A stretch of 64,000 bases of DNA from Dichetophora obliterata (Eukaryota > Arthropoda > Insecta > Diptera > Sciomyzidae): the NCBI GenBank assembly GCA_963920525.1, contig OY986438.1, positions 119,453,720 to 119,517,719 on the forward strand, read 5' to 3'. Of the stretch, positions 23,642 to 34,442 are shown piece after piece. The position numbers were made by a program, and so were the translations under genes. The stretch's first letter is position 1, and each line of letters starts with the position of its first letter. The notes beneath the pieces are model-generated. The model was given only the letters and a program-made list of their open reading frames with translations, did no database searches and had not been told where the DNA came from.

Positions 23642-24275
23642 TAAAGCCGCGCATGCCACAAAAACTCTTACGCGTAATCATAATAGCTATGGAAAGTGTA
23701 ACTTACGATTTTGTTGCTAATTTGTATTTGGTAAACAAATTTAAAAATGAAGTTATCGTCGCGGCTATCATTGGCGAAAATATTGTCAGTCACAATACTA
23801 TAGAAGCTGTATCAATAAAGGTTACAAATATTGTAGACAGCGTAAAAAAGAGCTTTAACCACTGCTCGAAATCGATGTCGAAATTTAAGCTGGCAAACGA
23901 AACTTGGCTAAAAAAAAAACTCTTGAATACGATTGTCAATTAGACGAGGAAAGTGATTCTGATATCGATCCTGAAGATGAAGATGAACAGAATACTAAGA
24001 GAGGAAGACCTACGAAGAATTTCACTGAGCGTTCTGTCCGCTCTCAAAGAAGAAAACTTGTGGTAAAGAGTTAGTCGAAAAAGCCTATCTGCAGCAATTG
24101 AACTCCGCACGAAGGCACTTGCAATCTGAGATTGTTGAACGTGCATCAAAAGCTAGTCCAAATCGCCTAAGAAGGCTATTAACTGCCTTTCCAACACCTC
24201 AGCAAACACAGGAGAACGACAAAGCCACCAAGTGCTTATCTCCTCATTCAACATTGACACTCTTCATAAATACTA
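23642..24275 (+). pseudogene. Transib relic 2, N-terminal region
   Basis: Plus strand, starting just after the mariner. It contains VKKSFNHCSKSMSKFKLAN and ETWLKKKLL, an acidic stretch DEESDSDIDPEDEDEQ, then RGRPTKNFTERSVRSQRRK, parallel to the RGRPKTLYEDG-ERSKRRRVEDL block of relic 1. After a stop it continues QLNSARRHLQSEIVERASKA and LSPHSTLTLFINTK, which fits the N-terminal Transib domain. At about 24,276 the sequence jumps to the middle of the catalytic domain, losing the first-Asp block. It is a different Transib lineage from relic 1, because the same blocks are present in both with different sequence. Confidence 0.72.
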
Positions 24276-24279
24276 AATA

Positions 24280-25284
24280 GAAGAAGTAGCGGCCATTAAT
24301 ACGCAAATAGACACTTTGGAAGATTTCGTCTTCATTTTGAACGGGAAAAATATCACCATTCACCATAAATTGTTTTTCACAATGATCGATGGTAAGATAA
24401 CACAGGTATTAACTGACACGAAATACACTCGATAGTGCCTTATTTGTAGAGCATATGGAAGCAAATTGAGCGAACCTTCAACTGATGAGTGCCAAAAACT
24501 GAGATATACATTTCAACGCTGCATGCTAAAATTCGCTTTACGGAGCACATTTTTAAAGCCTCGTATGACTTGGATTTTGGTGGAAAGGACAAAATTAACA
24601 ACTCTACATGCAAAACTATGCGGGACAAAAAAAAAACTAATTCAAACTGAGTTCAGCAAAGTGGGACTCGTTGTTGACACCCTGAAGCTTGGAACTGGCA
24701 GCAGCAACGATGGCAGCACAGCCAGGAGATTTTTTGCTGATCCCCACACTACATCAAAAATCACTGGAATTGATGAGGTCTTCAAATCAAGGTAGCGAAC
24801 CATCTTGAAAGTTATTAGCTGCAATGAACATACACGAGCAGAGCATTATGGACAGTATGCAAAGGAAACATTAGAATTATGCAGTAAATTATATCCTTGG
24901 CGTGCAATGTCCCCAACACTGCATAAGGTTTTAATGCATGGCGAACAAATCATAAAGTATCATATCCTACCTATTGGAGAGCTATCTGAAGAAGCGCAAG
25001 AGAAAAGAAATAAGGGTTATAGGTTCTATAGGGAACATAACACCCGAAAGTTTTCAAGACAAAAAACAAATGAGGACCTATTTCGAATGCTTTTGATATC
25101 ATCTGATCCATTTATATCTAGTTTCAGAAATTCAAGGAAAATTGCACATAGTTTCTTAAGTAAAGAAGCAAGATATTTAATTGTTCAACCAACTGAAGAA
25201 TTTTTTGAAGAAAATTCTTTTCAAAAATCAATTTATAAATACTTAGATAAATTATACTTTGTACTAATACATATACAATGTTAA
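24280..25284 (+). pseudogene. Transib (RAG1-like) transposase relic 2, catalytic C-terminal half
   Basis: One continuous frame with two stops (about 24,433 and 24,793). EEVAAINTQIDTLEDF leads to HHKLFFTMIDGKITQVLT with the second catalytic Asp in IDGK. The zinc pair CLIC is at 24,435-24,446, then SSNDGSTARRFFADP, then PTLHKVLMHGEQIIKYH. LPIGELSEEAQEKRNKGY near 24,970-25,020 carries the Glu of the DDE triad, followed by REHNTRKFSR. These are the hallmark Transib blocks; the last corresponds to the RAG1 core region around its active-site Glu. The relic ends near LISSDPFISSF...EARYLIVQP and a stop at 25,282-25,284. No matching CACTGTG-like right terminus follows, so the 3' end is lost or displaced by the next element. 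Confidence 0.88.
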
Positions 25285-25330
25285 AACAATTCTTTAAAAC
25301 ATTATATACAAAAATAAAACCTTTTGATTA

Positions 25331-25751
25331 AAGTTTTTTCTAAATGACCTTGTTATTTATTATGTTGATTTTATATGATTTAAACACAAATTCTAAATGT
25401 TTGATAGTTTAAATCATACTTAATTTTAAATACAAATTCTAGTTGTTGGATAGTTTAAAATCGTTTATTGAGCTTTAGGTCAAGGTTAGAACAATTAATT
25501 GTTCTAACGAATCTTTCCAAAGAAACAACAACAACAACAACAACGTTTTCAATATGAAAAGGAAAACATCACTAACTGATTTTATTGCAATGTCGGCCCT
25601 GCAAAAAGCTTCATCAGAAATCTTTGTGATACGCTGTGCTAGCGCGCATTAGCGCACTGCACCACAGAGGCGATGAGATTTTAAGTGTCAATTTCTCAGT
25701 TTTTCTCCCATTTCATATTTGTCGTAGTATTTTTGCTTTACTTTAGTCTTT
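25331..25751 (+). mobile_element. Partial copy of the 7-kb/57-kb long-TIR element family
   Basis: Begins TTTTTTCTAAATGACCTTGT and has the two AAATACAAATTCT units, TTTATTGAGCTTTAGGTCAA, AACAATTAATTGTTCTAAC, an ACA/CAA microsatellite, and the coding start MKRKTSLTDFIAMSALQKAS (25,553-25,612). It continues through GTGTCAATTTCTCAG to about 25,751, homologous to the right half of the 57-kb copy. Its right half is replaced by a mariner fragment. Confidence 0.75.
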
Positions 25752-26218
25752 ATGATATGGACGATACGTGGTTTCTACAGGACGGTGCCACTTGCCACAC
25801 AGCTAACGAAACAATAGCTCTTTTGCGCGACAAATTCAATGGCCGTGTTATCTCATGTGGTGGCGATGTCAATTGGCCGCCAAGATCATGTGATTTGACA
25901 CCGTTGGAATTCTTTCTTTGGGTGTTATTTGAAAGAAAAGGTGTACGTCAATAAGCCAGCAACAATTCAAGAGCTAAAGGATGAGATAATTCGGCACATT
26001 AACGGCATAGAACCTCAATTATGCCTCAGCGTCATCGAAAATTTGGACCATAGGATGGAGGTGTGCCGCCGAGGTCGGGGCGGTAATTTGGCCAATATTT
26101 TGTTTCAAACATAATTGAACCATACCAATATTATTATAATAAAAAGAAATGGCAATAATTTCCTAAATAAAATGTGTTTTATTCAAAATCAACATCGGCC
26201 CTTAAAATTTAATCACCC
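25752..26218 (+). pseudogene. DD41D mariner, 3' fragment (second copy)
   Basis: Starts at MDDTWFLQDGATCHTANE and includes CDLTPLEFFLW, where the catalytic Asp of PLD is changed to Glu, then KEKVYVNKPATIQELKDE, MEVCRRGRGGNLANILFQT, and the right terminal repeat ending TAATCACCC. One extra base in the LWGYL codons shifts the frame. It lacks the 5' half, so it is a dead fragment, nearly identical in length and sequence to the end of the 22.6-kb element. Confidence 0.87.
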
Positions 26219-26259
26219 TTTAGAAGGGCCGTAAAAGTAGACGTGGCAAAATGTATATA

Positions 26260-27127
26260 CAGTCATGTGAAAATAAATAGGGACACCTGTATTTTTATAT
26301 TTAAAGCTGCATGAATTACATATAAGGTGCAACAGATATAGCATTAATTCCCTCGGGTGGTGGTTCCTCGTGATAAGGCGAGTATAAAACTTTGTGGAGC
26401 TTCCTCCCACATAGTACAACTTTCAAGATACAGGGTGTTTTACGGTTTTGGTATGTGTTTAGTATTATTGATCTAGAATCTAAGCTACTCACCACAAAAC
26501 AAAAAATAATATTTTGTGTTTTAGAAAAAATATCAACTTTTTCATCAGTATATCAATCATTTTCGTGTCATGTGCTGTAGCGGAGCAAAAATTTAGAGAT
26601 TATCCAACGAAATATCAACAAATTTTCTATCTTTTGTTTTAGCGGAGCTGTAATCGTCCAAATTTAAAATGTCTTTTTTCATGTAAAAATACACTTAATC
26701 AACAGTTCTTTTCTAAATTCTAACTTTGGATGATAAGAGCTCCGCTAAAAGAAAAGATACAAAATTTGTTGATATTTCGTTGGATAATCTCAAAATTTTA
26801 GCTCCGCTACAGCACATAACAGGAAAGTGATTGATATACTGATGAAAAAGTTGATATTTTTTCTAAAATACAAAATATTATTTTTTATTTTATGGTGAGT
26901 AGCTTAGATTCTAGATCAATAATACTAAACACGTACGAAAACCGTAAAATACCCTGTATCTTGAAAGTTGTACAATGTGGGAGGAAACTAAATAAAGTTT
27001 TATACTCGCCTTATCACGAGGAACCACCACCCGAGGGAATTAATACTATATCTGTTTCACCTTGTATGTAATTCATGCAGCTTTATATATAAAAATATAG
27101 GTGTCCCTATTAATTTTCACATGACTG
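26260..27127. mobile_element. 868-bp near-perfect palindromic (foldback) element
   Basis: Both arms, about 410 bp each, read the same inward at roughly 95 percent identity: CAGTCATGTGAAAATAAATA... with GGGACACCT, ATTCCCTCGGGTGGTGGTTC, CTCGTGATAAGGCGAGTATA, GATACAGGGT and TTTTAGCGGAGCT in order on each. A loop of a few tens of bases lies near 26,690. TA flanks both ends (26,258-26,259 and 27,128-27,129), which fits Tc1/mariner-type mobilisation. No coding. The element at 61,170 has the same tips and first ~120 bp but a different interior. Confidence 0.88.
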
Positions 27128-27129
27128 TA

Positions 27130-29733
27130 TATCTAGTAACCACTACTTGGTCTCATTGCAAATATAAACCAAGTTTCCTTATCAAAATATGCACAAATCA
27201 GGAATTATAATTTCTGAAAAGTAGGCGTAGTTATAGTTCGAGAACGCCCATTTTTGTTTGAATTGTCGATAGTGGCCATACGAACTTACTAACAAAATTT
27301 TAGTCCAATACAACAGAAGTCAGCTGAAATATAGCGTTTTTATTAACTTGTAGGCGGAAATAGGGGGTGTGGCAATATTTTTTGTTTATTATTCGAGATA
27401 TATTCGAGTCTTGACAACATATATTGTAAATTTGATGCCCTTAGATCAATTATTGCCTATTTTTGCAAAAGGTGGTAACACATGGAAAAAGTAGTCAATT
27501 CGACAAGAAAACAATCTACCTAAACAAGTCAGGGGTTAGCTAAGGTAGATTAGTAAATGGGTATTTGGGTAGAATGACACTTTACAAAAACAAAATGTAC
27601 GGCATTTTCCAATCTACCCAACTACCCAAGTCAGTGTGAATACCCCTTATGTTTTATCATAAAACGAATGATACCTTACATTTGTGTAGGCACGGCAATT
27701 GACGTGAAATTATTTAGACTTGTAGTCATAAGTTCACGATTACTACATATTTCGTAATTTAAAAAAGGTTAGGAAACTTATAAGAATAATAAAATAAAAC
27801 AAAATAGATGCCGCACTCTTTTCTTATGATGGAAGTTTATTTAAGCCTAGCACATATCTGCTGTTGCTCTGGAGTTGATCCTCTAAAAAAGGGATTCCCC
27901 TAGATACAAACATGCCAAAATAAATCACAAAACATTTGTTTTTTGCTATGTCTCATGTTCAAAGCTTCATAATTGATTTATTTATAAGAAAAATACACCA
28001 ATACTGTAAATTGTATAAATGTAATATTTCAAAACTTATTTCATAAAATTAGTTCAGTACTTTTGGAGTTTACATAGAACAAAATATTATCACTTAATTT
28101 TTTTATTATATTATAGATATAGATAGATATACCTAATAAAGATATTGGCAAAAGTAAAAATTTTTACCAAAATCCAAAATGTTTTCATGAGATAGAATAA
28201 TTTTTTTTTTCATAAATGAGTAAAGGGCTCATTATGCTAAACTTGAAATATTTTCGAACTATAATAATATCTTCAAAACAAGGGAAAATAATTCTGTAGT
28301 AAATGTTGTTTAAAAATATAAAATGCCATATATTTTTAAAAATAAAATGTGTGAAGAAAACCGTAGTGGCCAATGTACTAATGGGAAAAAAGTATTTAAA
28401 TCTGCATCAAATAATCATATAGAATTTATTGCAGTATACAAGAAGTTTCCTGCAACTTTTTACTTATTTCTTATTTGAAATTGATGATTTTAATTTATGA
28501 TTTATTAATTTACTGGAACACTGAAAACATGTGTTCCTGTAGCTTCAAGCTTGTTTGAAAATGTCACCCGACAATAATTCAATACATTTCTATTTATTCA
28601 CAGCTGCAGTGTTTTACTAGCCGTTAGCTAATATTTACACCCACTTGAAATTGAATCCCACATTTTTTGTTTGTTTTACCAGTCACAAGGGCCTTTGGCT
28701 GTAGTAGATACTCATAAGTTGGGTTTAATTTGAATTAACTACATATCAGCATTATGTTCTATAATATAAAATAGTCTGTAAAATTTTGTTAAAATACTAG
28801 CAGTTTGGTGCTAAAATATTTTTAGTGGTTTTTTCAAATTTTTTTACCTTGAAATTTTTAGAATTATATTAGAATTTTTGAATATGATTTATAAATATCA
28901 CTCTACAAAGTGAGGTTTTTTATCTCATTTTTAGAAATAAGACATTAAGAAAAAAAAAAATATGTTTTTCCACATATGGAGTTTCTTAAAATTTTTGTTA
29001 CTTCTTTTGATCAAAAAATTTTGTTTTTTATATCCTAGAATAGTTTTTGGTCAGTTTATAACCTAGATGAAATTTTGTATAAACTTCAATAGACTCTAAT
29101 GTCACTGCAGACCGAATTGTTACGTTTTCTTTCTATTCATATCTGTATTCTCATCCCTCACCAAAATGTCAGGTTATTTTTGTTGGTCGAACTTAAGCCA
29201 CATTAAATAGTTTATTGATTTGGGATTAATTGAAGCCCTGTAGATTCGAGGAATTTTCTTAGTCTGCAAAACATATTCAGTGGGGAGGGGATAGTTTGAG
29301 GCAATAATATGAGGAGCCTAAACAGATAAGCGTGGCTAAGCGAGCGGGCGTTGTTGTTTCATAAAGTGATTCAATTGCTTGCTTTAATGCATGCCTCTAT
29401 CCCACGTAAGCTGGCGGGAAGAGCGAGTGCTAGTGTGTGTATGTGTGCCTGTGATAAACACGCTGCGCCAACTAATGCAATTAAAAAATCCAATCATTAA
29501 TTTACCAGAGTTTTTGCACTTTTCTCCTCTTATGCAAAATGGTCAGAAACGTGCTACCATTCCAGAAGTCCCACATCAAATGGTGACTTCCCACTGAACC
29601 GTAAGCACAAGTTTCGCGAAAAGTGATAGCTTATGAAAATTTTCGAGTTGAAAATTTTTCTTTTATAAATTTTTGTTATCAATTTTAGCAAAAAAACTTT
29701 ACCGTCTTCAGTTATCGATAAGATTTTCATTTA
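27130..29733. other. No gene recognised
   Basis: 27,130-27,500 has the look of an old dispersed repeat (GTAGGCGTAGTTATAG, AGGGGGTGTGGC) but no family was identified. The rest is AT-rich, with a GATATAGATA run near 28,120 and a less AT-rich patch at 28,500-28,720 and 29,270-29,600. No open frame is convincing. Confidence 0.45.
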
Positions 29734-30104
29734 AGGCCCGGTTTCACTTAATCCTATTTGTCCCAAAGTTATTTATTATAATTTTTTGGTTTTTTGCACA
29801 AATGAAGATCAATTGGCGTAAATAAACTTCACGAACATTATTGTAAAAGGAATTTTGTGAAGATATATGGAGCTGCTGGGACGATTCGGACTAAGTTGTA
29901 CTTAAGTTTAACCAATTAGTTTTTGCTGATTAGTTTAATTATTTTGCAAAATATAATCAGTTGTTGCCTGTCGATGACATAATTATAACTTCAGTCACGC
30001 ATTTTCCATACTTAAGTTGTACTTAACTATGGCTGATGAAATGCATTTTCAGAGCTTATGCTTAAGTACGACTTGAGGATTGATTGTTAAGCTGGGCCCA
30101 AGCC
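29734..30104. mobile_element. Possible MITE with GGCCC-type ends
   Basis: GGCCCGGTTTCACTTAATCC at the left and, reversed from the right, GGGCCCAGCTTAACAATCC face each other. Inside, ACTTAAGTTGTACTTAA-like motifs recur (29,893, 30,010, 30,060). TTAA precedes the left end. The target duplication is not resolved; GGCCC tips would suit PIF/Harbinger or a related group. Confidence 0.4.
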
Positions 30105-31011
30105 TCATTATTCTGATATATGGTATATTAGGATATGCGGTGTCTGGGTTGATTTTACACTTTGTAGTAGGAACTCAAGCTTCCTATGTTAATGTACACC
30201 ATACACACAATGAACACAAAAGTACTATGCTCAGGTTTCATGCTTTAAGAAAAGCCAGTATTTTACTTATCTTCTTTTATTTACTTTATATAAGCTGCCG
30301 CAATTTACAACTCAAAAATTTTTTATTCGCCAATATATGAGCCACATGTGAGCCGTTATACATATGAAAGTGAAAAAAGTTCACTTTTACAAAAAAAAAC
30401 AACCTGTTAATAACAATTTCTATAGGAAAAATATGGGTCATTCTTTGTCAACCAGACCCCCCCCCATCCTCGTCCATTGCAGTTTTTGAGTGAAGATATT
30501 TTTCATGGGACTTACATTTTTATTAGAGTGTCTTCTTGTAAATTTTATTTGTGTCCCTAACCAAAAAAAAACATAGCTGAAAATTCAATAGTGAAAAATG
30601 AGAAAGATCCTGCGTGAAAATAATTTGTAGGGGGGGGCTCAAATTTTTTGTGAAAGTGCCAATTTTTGAGTGCCTTGTTTACTATTTTTAAAAAAAAAAA
30701 AGACTACATAGAAAGAAGAAAACTTAAAAAATCATTACATTCAAAGTTTATTGGTTTTGTAAAGTAAAGTATTCGTGCGCAAAAATAATCTCTATGGTCT
30801 TACAATTGTTGTGTGCTTATGCCACATACCATATCGCTTACATAACGCAATTTTACATAACGACCATTATATCAACATATGGAATAGAAATGTGGATCAG
30901 ATCTGCCGCCAAATCAATCTGCCAAAAATCAATGAATGTGTTTTTTAAATTTCTTATCATGCCAAAAAAATGAATGTGCCACATTTATTGTTTTGGCACA
31001 AACATTAACAC
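30105..31011. other. No gene recognised; short repeated motifs
   Basis: Contains C-run (30,470) and G-run (30,633) tracts and CATGCCAAAA-AATGAATGT motifs from 30,915 that lead into the tandem repeat that follows. Confidence 0.45.
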
Positions 31012-31322
31012 AAAATTGAAATTTTTCTGCATGCCAAAACAATGAATGTATGTATTCCAGAATACTTAAGGAGTAAGGTAGGCCAACCAAATTTAAGTCA
31101 TAAATCGAGGACCTAATGCCCATAAATCTGCAAAAAAAGATCAGGAAAAAGAAATCCTTCACATTCATATATTACTCGATTCCTTGGAGCATGAATGTTT
31201 TATAAATTGGAATTTTTGTGCATGCCAGAACAATAAATGTATTCTAAATTCCTTTAGGAGTGAGGTAGGAAAACCAAATTTAAATCATAAATCGAGGAAC
31301 CAAATATCCACCACATATCTGT
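31012..31322. repeat. Two-copy tandem repeat, period about 192 bp
   Basis: Units at 31,012-31,130 and 31,204-31,322 share AAATTGAAATTTTT, TGCATGCCAAAACAAT, GGAGTAAGGTAGG, CCAAATTTAAGTCATAAATC and a final CATAAATCTG-like end. The spacer between them differs. No coding. Confidence 0.7.
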
Positions 31323-31654
31323 AAGCCAGAGTGTCAATAATAAATGGAGAGGTAGGCCAGACAAATTTTAAACTAATGTTAAGTTACTAAGTACTTACCA
31401 TTCGGTAAATGAAAATTTTAAAAAATTTGATTTTCCCTTATTTTCAGAAACATTCAAACCTTTGAACTCGTTTTCTCAAAATCTGTAAAAAAGCATATTC
31501 ATGGTTTTGGCATGCAGGTGACGATGTCCTTTTTTTTTGTAACGAAGTTCCTTACGCGGCTTACGGGTGGTATGATTTTGTAGAAACCGTCGCGTAACAG
31601 TGAGATGGCTGTGTGTGTATGCGTGCTAGTATTGAGATTCGAGCAGTCTAATGG

Positions 31655-31773
31655 GCCCCATACACGCTGCTCTTTGTCGTGCCGTCTTCAAAAAATACAT
31701 GTTCATAAGAAAACATGCGTTCTATTTTTTGACAATTGGTGTTCGTCGCTAGTCGCAGTCAATGTGTATCGGC
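31655..31773 (-). mobile_element. Short relative of the 62.2-kb MITE
   Basis: Reverse-complement match to about 62,199-62,310: GCCGATACACATTGACTGCG, CGAACxCCAATTGTCAAAAA and GACGGCACGACAAAG are shared in order. The left end reads CCCATACACGCTGCT, a variant of the terminal repeat. A TA follows at 31,774-31,775. Confidence 0.65.
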
Positions 31774-31997
31774 TATAACTTGGAAGTTTTTGACAGTTAT
31801 CACGATGAAGTCGCAGCGTGTGTGTCGAAGTCACGCAACTCATTGACGGTTGCAACTCAGGTTGCAGCAAAATTAAAATTGTTTAATATTTTGGTCGCAG
31901 TTGCTGTGTTTTGCTGCGTTGTTGCTGCGTTGCAGCGTGTATGGCAAAATCGATTGCTGAAACCATCGCAGTGTGTGTGGCAAATGTATTAAAATAG

Positions 31998-32083
31998 ACA
32001 CCAATGACAAGCAAAACACGACAAGCAATAGAATTTCGTTTATAAAAAAGTATTGCTTCTCGTGTTTTGCTTGTCGTTGGTGT
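31998..32083. repeat. 86-bp hairpin with 33-bp arms
   Basis: ACACCAATGACAAGCAAAAC... (31,998-32,030) pairs with 32,051-32,083 with two mismatches over 33 bases; the loop is 20 bases. It could be a tiny MITE or a source of a small RNA. No target duplication found. Confidence 0.65.
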
Positions 32084-32168
32084 GCATTTTCGTTAAACAA
32101 AATAAAGCGGTTAATCTAGTTACAGTTCCACTAATGTTTTGGTTGCAGTGTGTATGAGCTGCATAGGG

Positions 32169-32305
32169 GCATGTCACACTAGCGCGGACACGGACAAATT
32201 TGTTGTTATTTTCGCGGGTAAAATAAGATACTGGAAATTGAGAGAGCTTCTTTTACCAGCGAAAACAAAAACGAATTTGTCCGTGTCCGCTGTGTGTGAC
32301 ATGCA
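32169..32305. repeat. 137-bp inverted-repeat element
   Basis: GCATGTCACACTAGCG and GCGGACACGGACAAATT at the left pair with AATTTGTCCGTGTCCGC and TGTGTGACATGC at the right, with a one- or two-base offset. The middle (TACTGGAAATTGAGAGAG) is unpaired. Probably a minimal MITE in a cluster of such elements (31.6-32.3 kb). Confidence 0.65.
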
Positions 32306-32522
32306 CCATAACAAACGAGTAGACGAATGCGCAACTCTCTTTTTCTCTCTCTCTGTGTGTTTCTGTTTCTGACACGTAGAAATTTCGTTAAAACGCATTT
32401 GTTATTTTTTTGCGTGTTTGTTTTAAAGCATACGCAGCGTTGCCAGATGTTTTTTTTTAAATGTAAGTTCCAACGTATTTTCAACGAAAAAGCTGTATTT
32501 AAAAAAAAATCTGTAGCCCTAA

Positions 32523-33222
32523 AGGCCCAACCAAGTTATGCTTCAGCAAATAAAAGTCTCAGAGAAAAGTTGACGAAAAGTATGATTAAGTAGAAAATTC
32601 GTCCAAGTTGGGAGATTTCAAGCTTAACAAAATATCAAACGTTTACAAAATATTAACAAAAATATAATAAAAATGTTCAAAAGTTCTTTGAAAAATTTGT
32701 TGATGTAATGCCTGTCTGCTTTTTCATAAATGTTTTTATGTTTTTTAGCAATTTTTATGAGTTTATCAATAAAACTGGGATCTGCATTAGTTTTTAATAA
32801 ATAAATTAACGTAATTTTTTCAATTGACAGATAAAAAAATTTGTATAGATATGTTGCAAAGGGTGGCCATCAACTAACACAAAAAAATGTTTATTGTGCT
32901 GCTTGGCTTATGAGCTGTGGCAAACGCAAAATTTCTCAGCATAATTATTCACATTTTCCATGATTTGCTGTACACAAATGTACACAAACAAAAAAAAAAA
33001 AACAATATTTTTCATTGAAAAATTTGGCATACAAATAATTAAATTTTAATTAAACACATTCTCAATACTGTTAGCAACCCTATTCTGCTTAGCAAACTAC
33101 GATATCAAGCGCTCTCTCTCAAGTTTCAAAAAGTAAACGAAAGTTGAAAAACTTACTTCATATGTAAGTGCACGCTTTTGCTCTCAAACTTTTGTTTGCT
33201 TAAGCATAACTTGGTTGGGCCT
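32523..33222. mobile_element. PIF/Harbinger-like nonautonomous element (700 bp)
   Basis: Terminal repeats of about 40 bp: left AGGCCCAACCAAGTTATGCT..., right (reversed) identical over the first 20 bases, then AGCAAA-AAAAGT. TAA flanks both sides (32,520-32,522 and 33,223-33,225), the TWA target preference of PIF/Harbinger. No transposase inside. Confidence 0.82.
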
Positions 33223-33816
33223 TAAGAAAACAGCAATTTTAATTTTGTCTGTGTTTATTAAAATAAAAATTATAAAAAATAATACAAAAACATAAACAAT
33301 AACATAAGCAGTTAAAAAAAAATTTAAATTTGAATGCATTTGTACTTTTGAATGGATCACATTTCGTTTTTGAAATTAGATTTCATTATTTTTTGTAAAT
33401 TTTCTTGTCAATTTTTTTGTGCATTTGGTTTGATGTATCAAATTGAACACAGTTTGATGTATTCTTTTTTAAGAAGTCTTTTGTTCTTAGAATTCCACAA
33501 AGTACGGGAATCTCTAACTTATTTCTTAGTAACTTATTAATATTGATTACTGAAAATTTGCAGTGGCTATTGGAATGCATAGAACAGCAGAAACCATTTT
33601 TCCCAAGAGAAGAAATGCTTCACTACAATTTCTTTTTTTATTTCTAAATTTAAATTGCTAAAATCATTATGAAATAAATCTTGATTTTCTTCATACTTAT
33701 AACATTTGTCAAATGTCGATTCGATTTCGATATAGATGGTTTATAAGTATTAAAAACTTTACTTGGAGACGGAAGTTCCACATCCTTTAAAAATTATTTT
33801 TCAAATTCAAATTTCA

Positions 33817-34044
33817 TTAACAGTTTTTTACATAGCAATCCAATAATTTTACGCAATGTTCTCTGAAATCGATATCCTCCGATTGCAGTAATTTATGAGT
33901 TGGCATCAATGCTATAGATATTTCACTACCTAAATAAATATCTTTCAGTGACTTTACATTGCCAAAATTGTTAATATTAATTTTTTTTAAATTCAGTGTC
34001 GTTAACAAACTCATCTTAGTTTTTAAAAACCACATGTAAGACAA
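33817..34044 (-). pseudogene. hAT transposase fragment
   Basis: A 75-codon frame containing GNVKSLKDIYLGSEISIAL and DFREHCVKLLDCYVKN. The order KDIYLG ... EHCVKLLDCYV resembles the linker of zf-MYM/TTF-type hAT transposases, where a similar (D/E)(I/V)Y(F/L)G motif precedes a helical L-F-x2-C segment. It lies within the hAT element 32,435-34,348 and on one strand with it. A shifted frame may continue to about 33,640 (FLKDVELPSPSK). No catalytic residues are identifiable, so the assignment leans on context. Confidence 0.45.
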
Positions 34045-34442
34045 TCTATGACCACCAAATTGACATATCGAAGCAAATTCTATTTGAAGCCTTCCATAGT
34101 ATTACAAGAATGGTATAATTGCAATGATGGAATATAATTGCAGAGTGACAATGTTGTCACAGGGCATTTATTTATAAAATTTTTTAATTATCAAAATTAA
34201 AAATACAAAACAAAAAATATTTCAATTTATTATTTCACATCTAAAATTTAAAAAAAACTGTAATTTTCACTACGAATCAATTTAAAAAACTGTAAGCCTG
34301 TTCAAAAAACTGTAATTTACAGTTAAAACTGTGAATATGGCAACGCTCATCATACGTGAGAATCTTTATTGCAATTAAGTTTTAAGAAATGGAAACTGCA
34401 GCAGATGTTTGTACCTAATACAGTGTAATCTGTAGCTTCTGT

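Larger units (their letters stand above)
32435..34348 (-). mobile_element. hAT element (1.9 kb) with a nested Harbinger-like MITE
   Basis: Ends CAGCGTTGCCAGATG and, reversed, GAGCGTTGCCATATT form terminal repeats with the hAT YARNG pattern. Flanks AGCATACG (32,427-32,434) and ATCATACG (34,349-34,356) form an 8-bp duplication with one change. A transposase remnant lies on the minus strand at 33,817-34,044. A 700-bp element sits inside at 32,523-33,222. Confidence 0.78.

Noticed and set aside
23642..23700. Nonamer-like ACAAAAACTC as a second RSS-like Transib end
   Set aside because: No CAC heptamer lies 12 or 23 bases upstream; the preceding bases belong to the mariner end.
25640..25680. SINE or tRNA head in the long-TIR family (GTGGTGCAGTGCG is A-box-like)
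   Set aside because: No B box at the expected distance; the block is better explained as part of the element itself, since it recurs in the same place at 57.7 kb.
31012..31322. CRISPR-like array
   Set aside because: Only two long diverged units, in a eukaryotic transposon-rich context.
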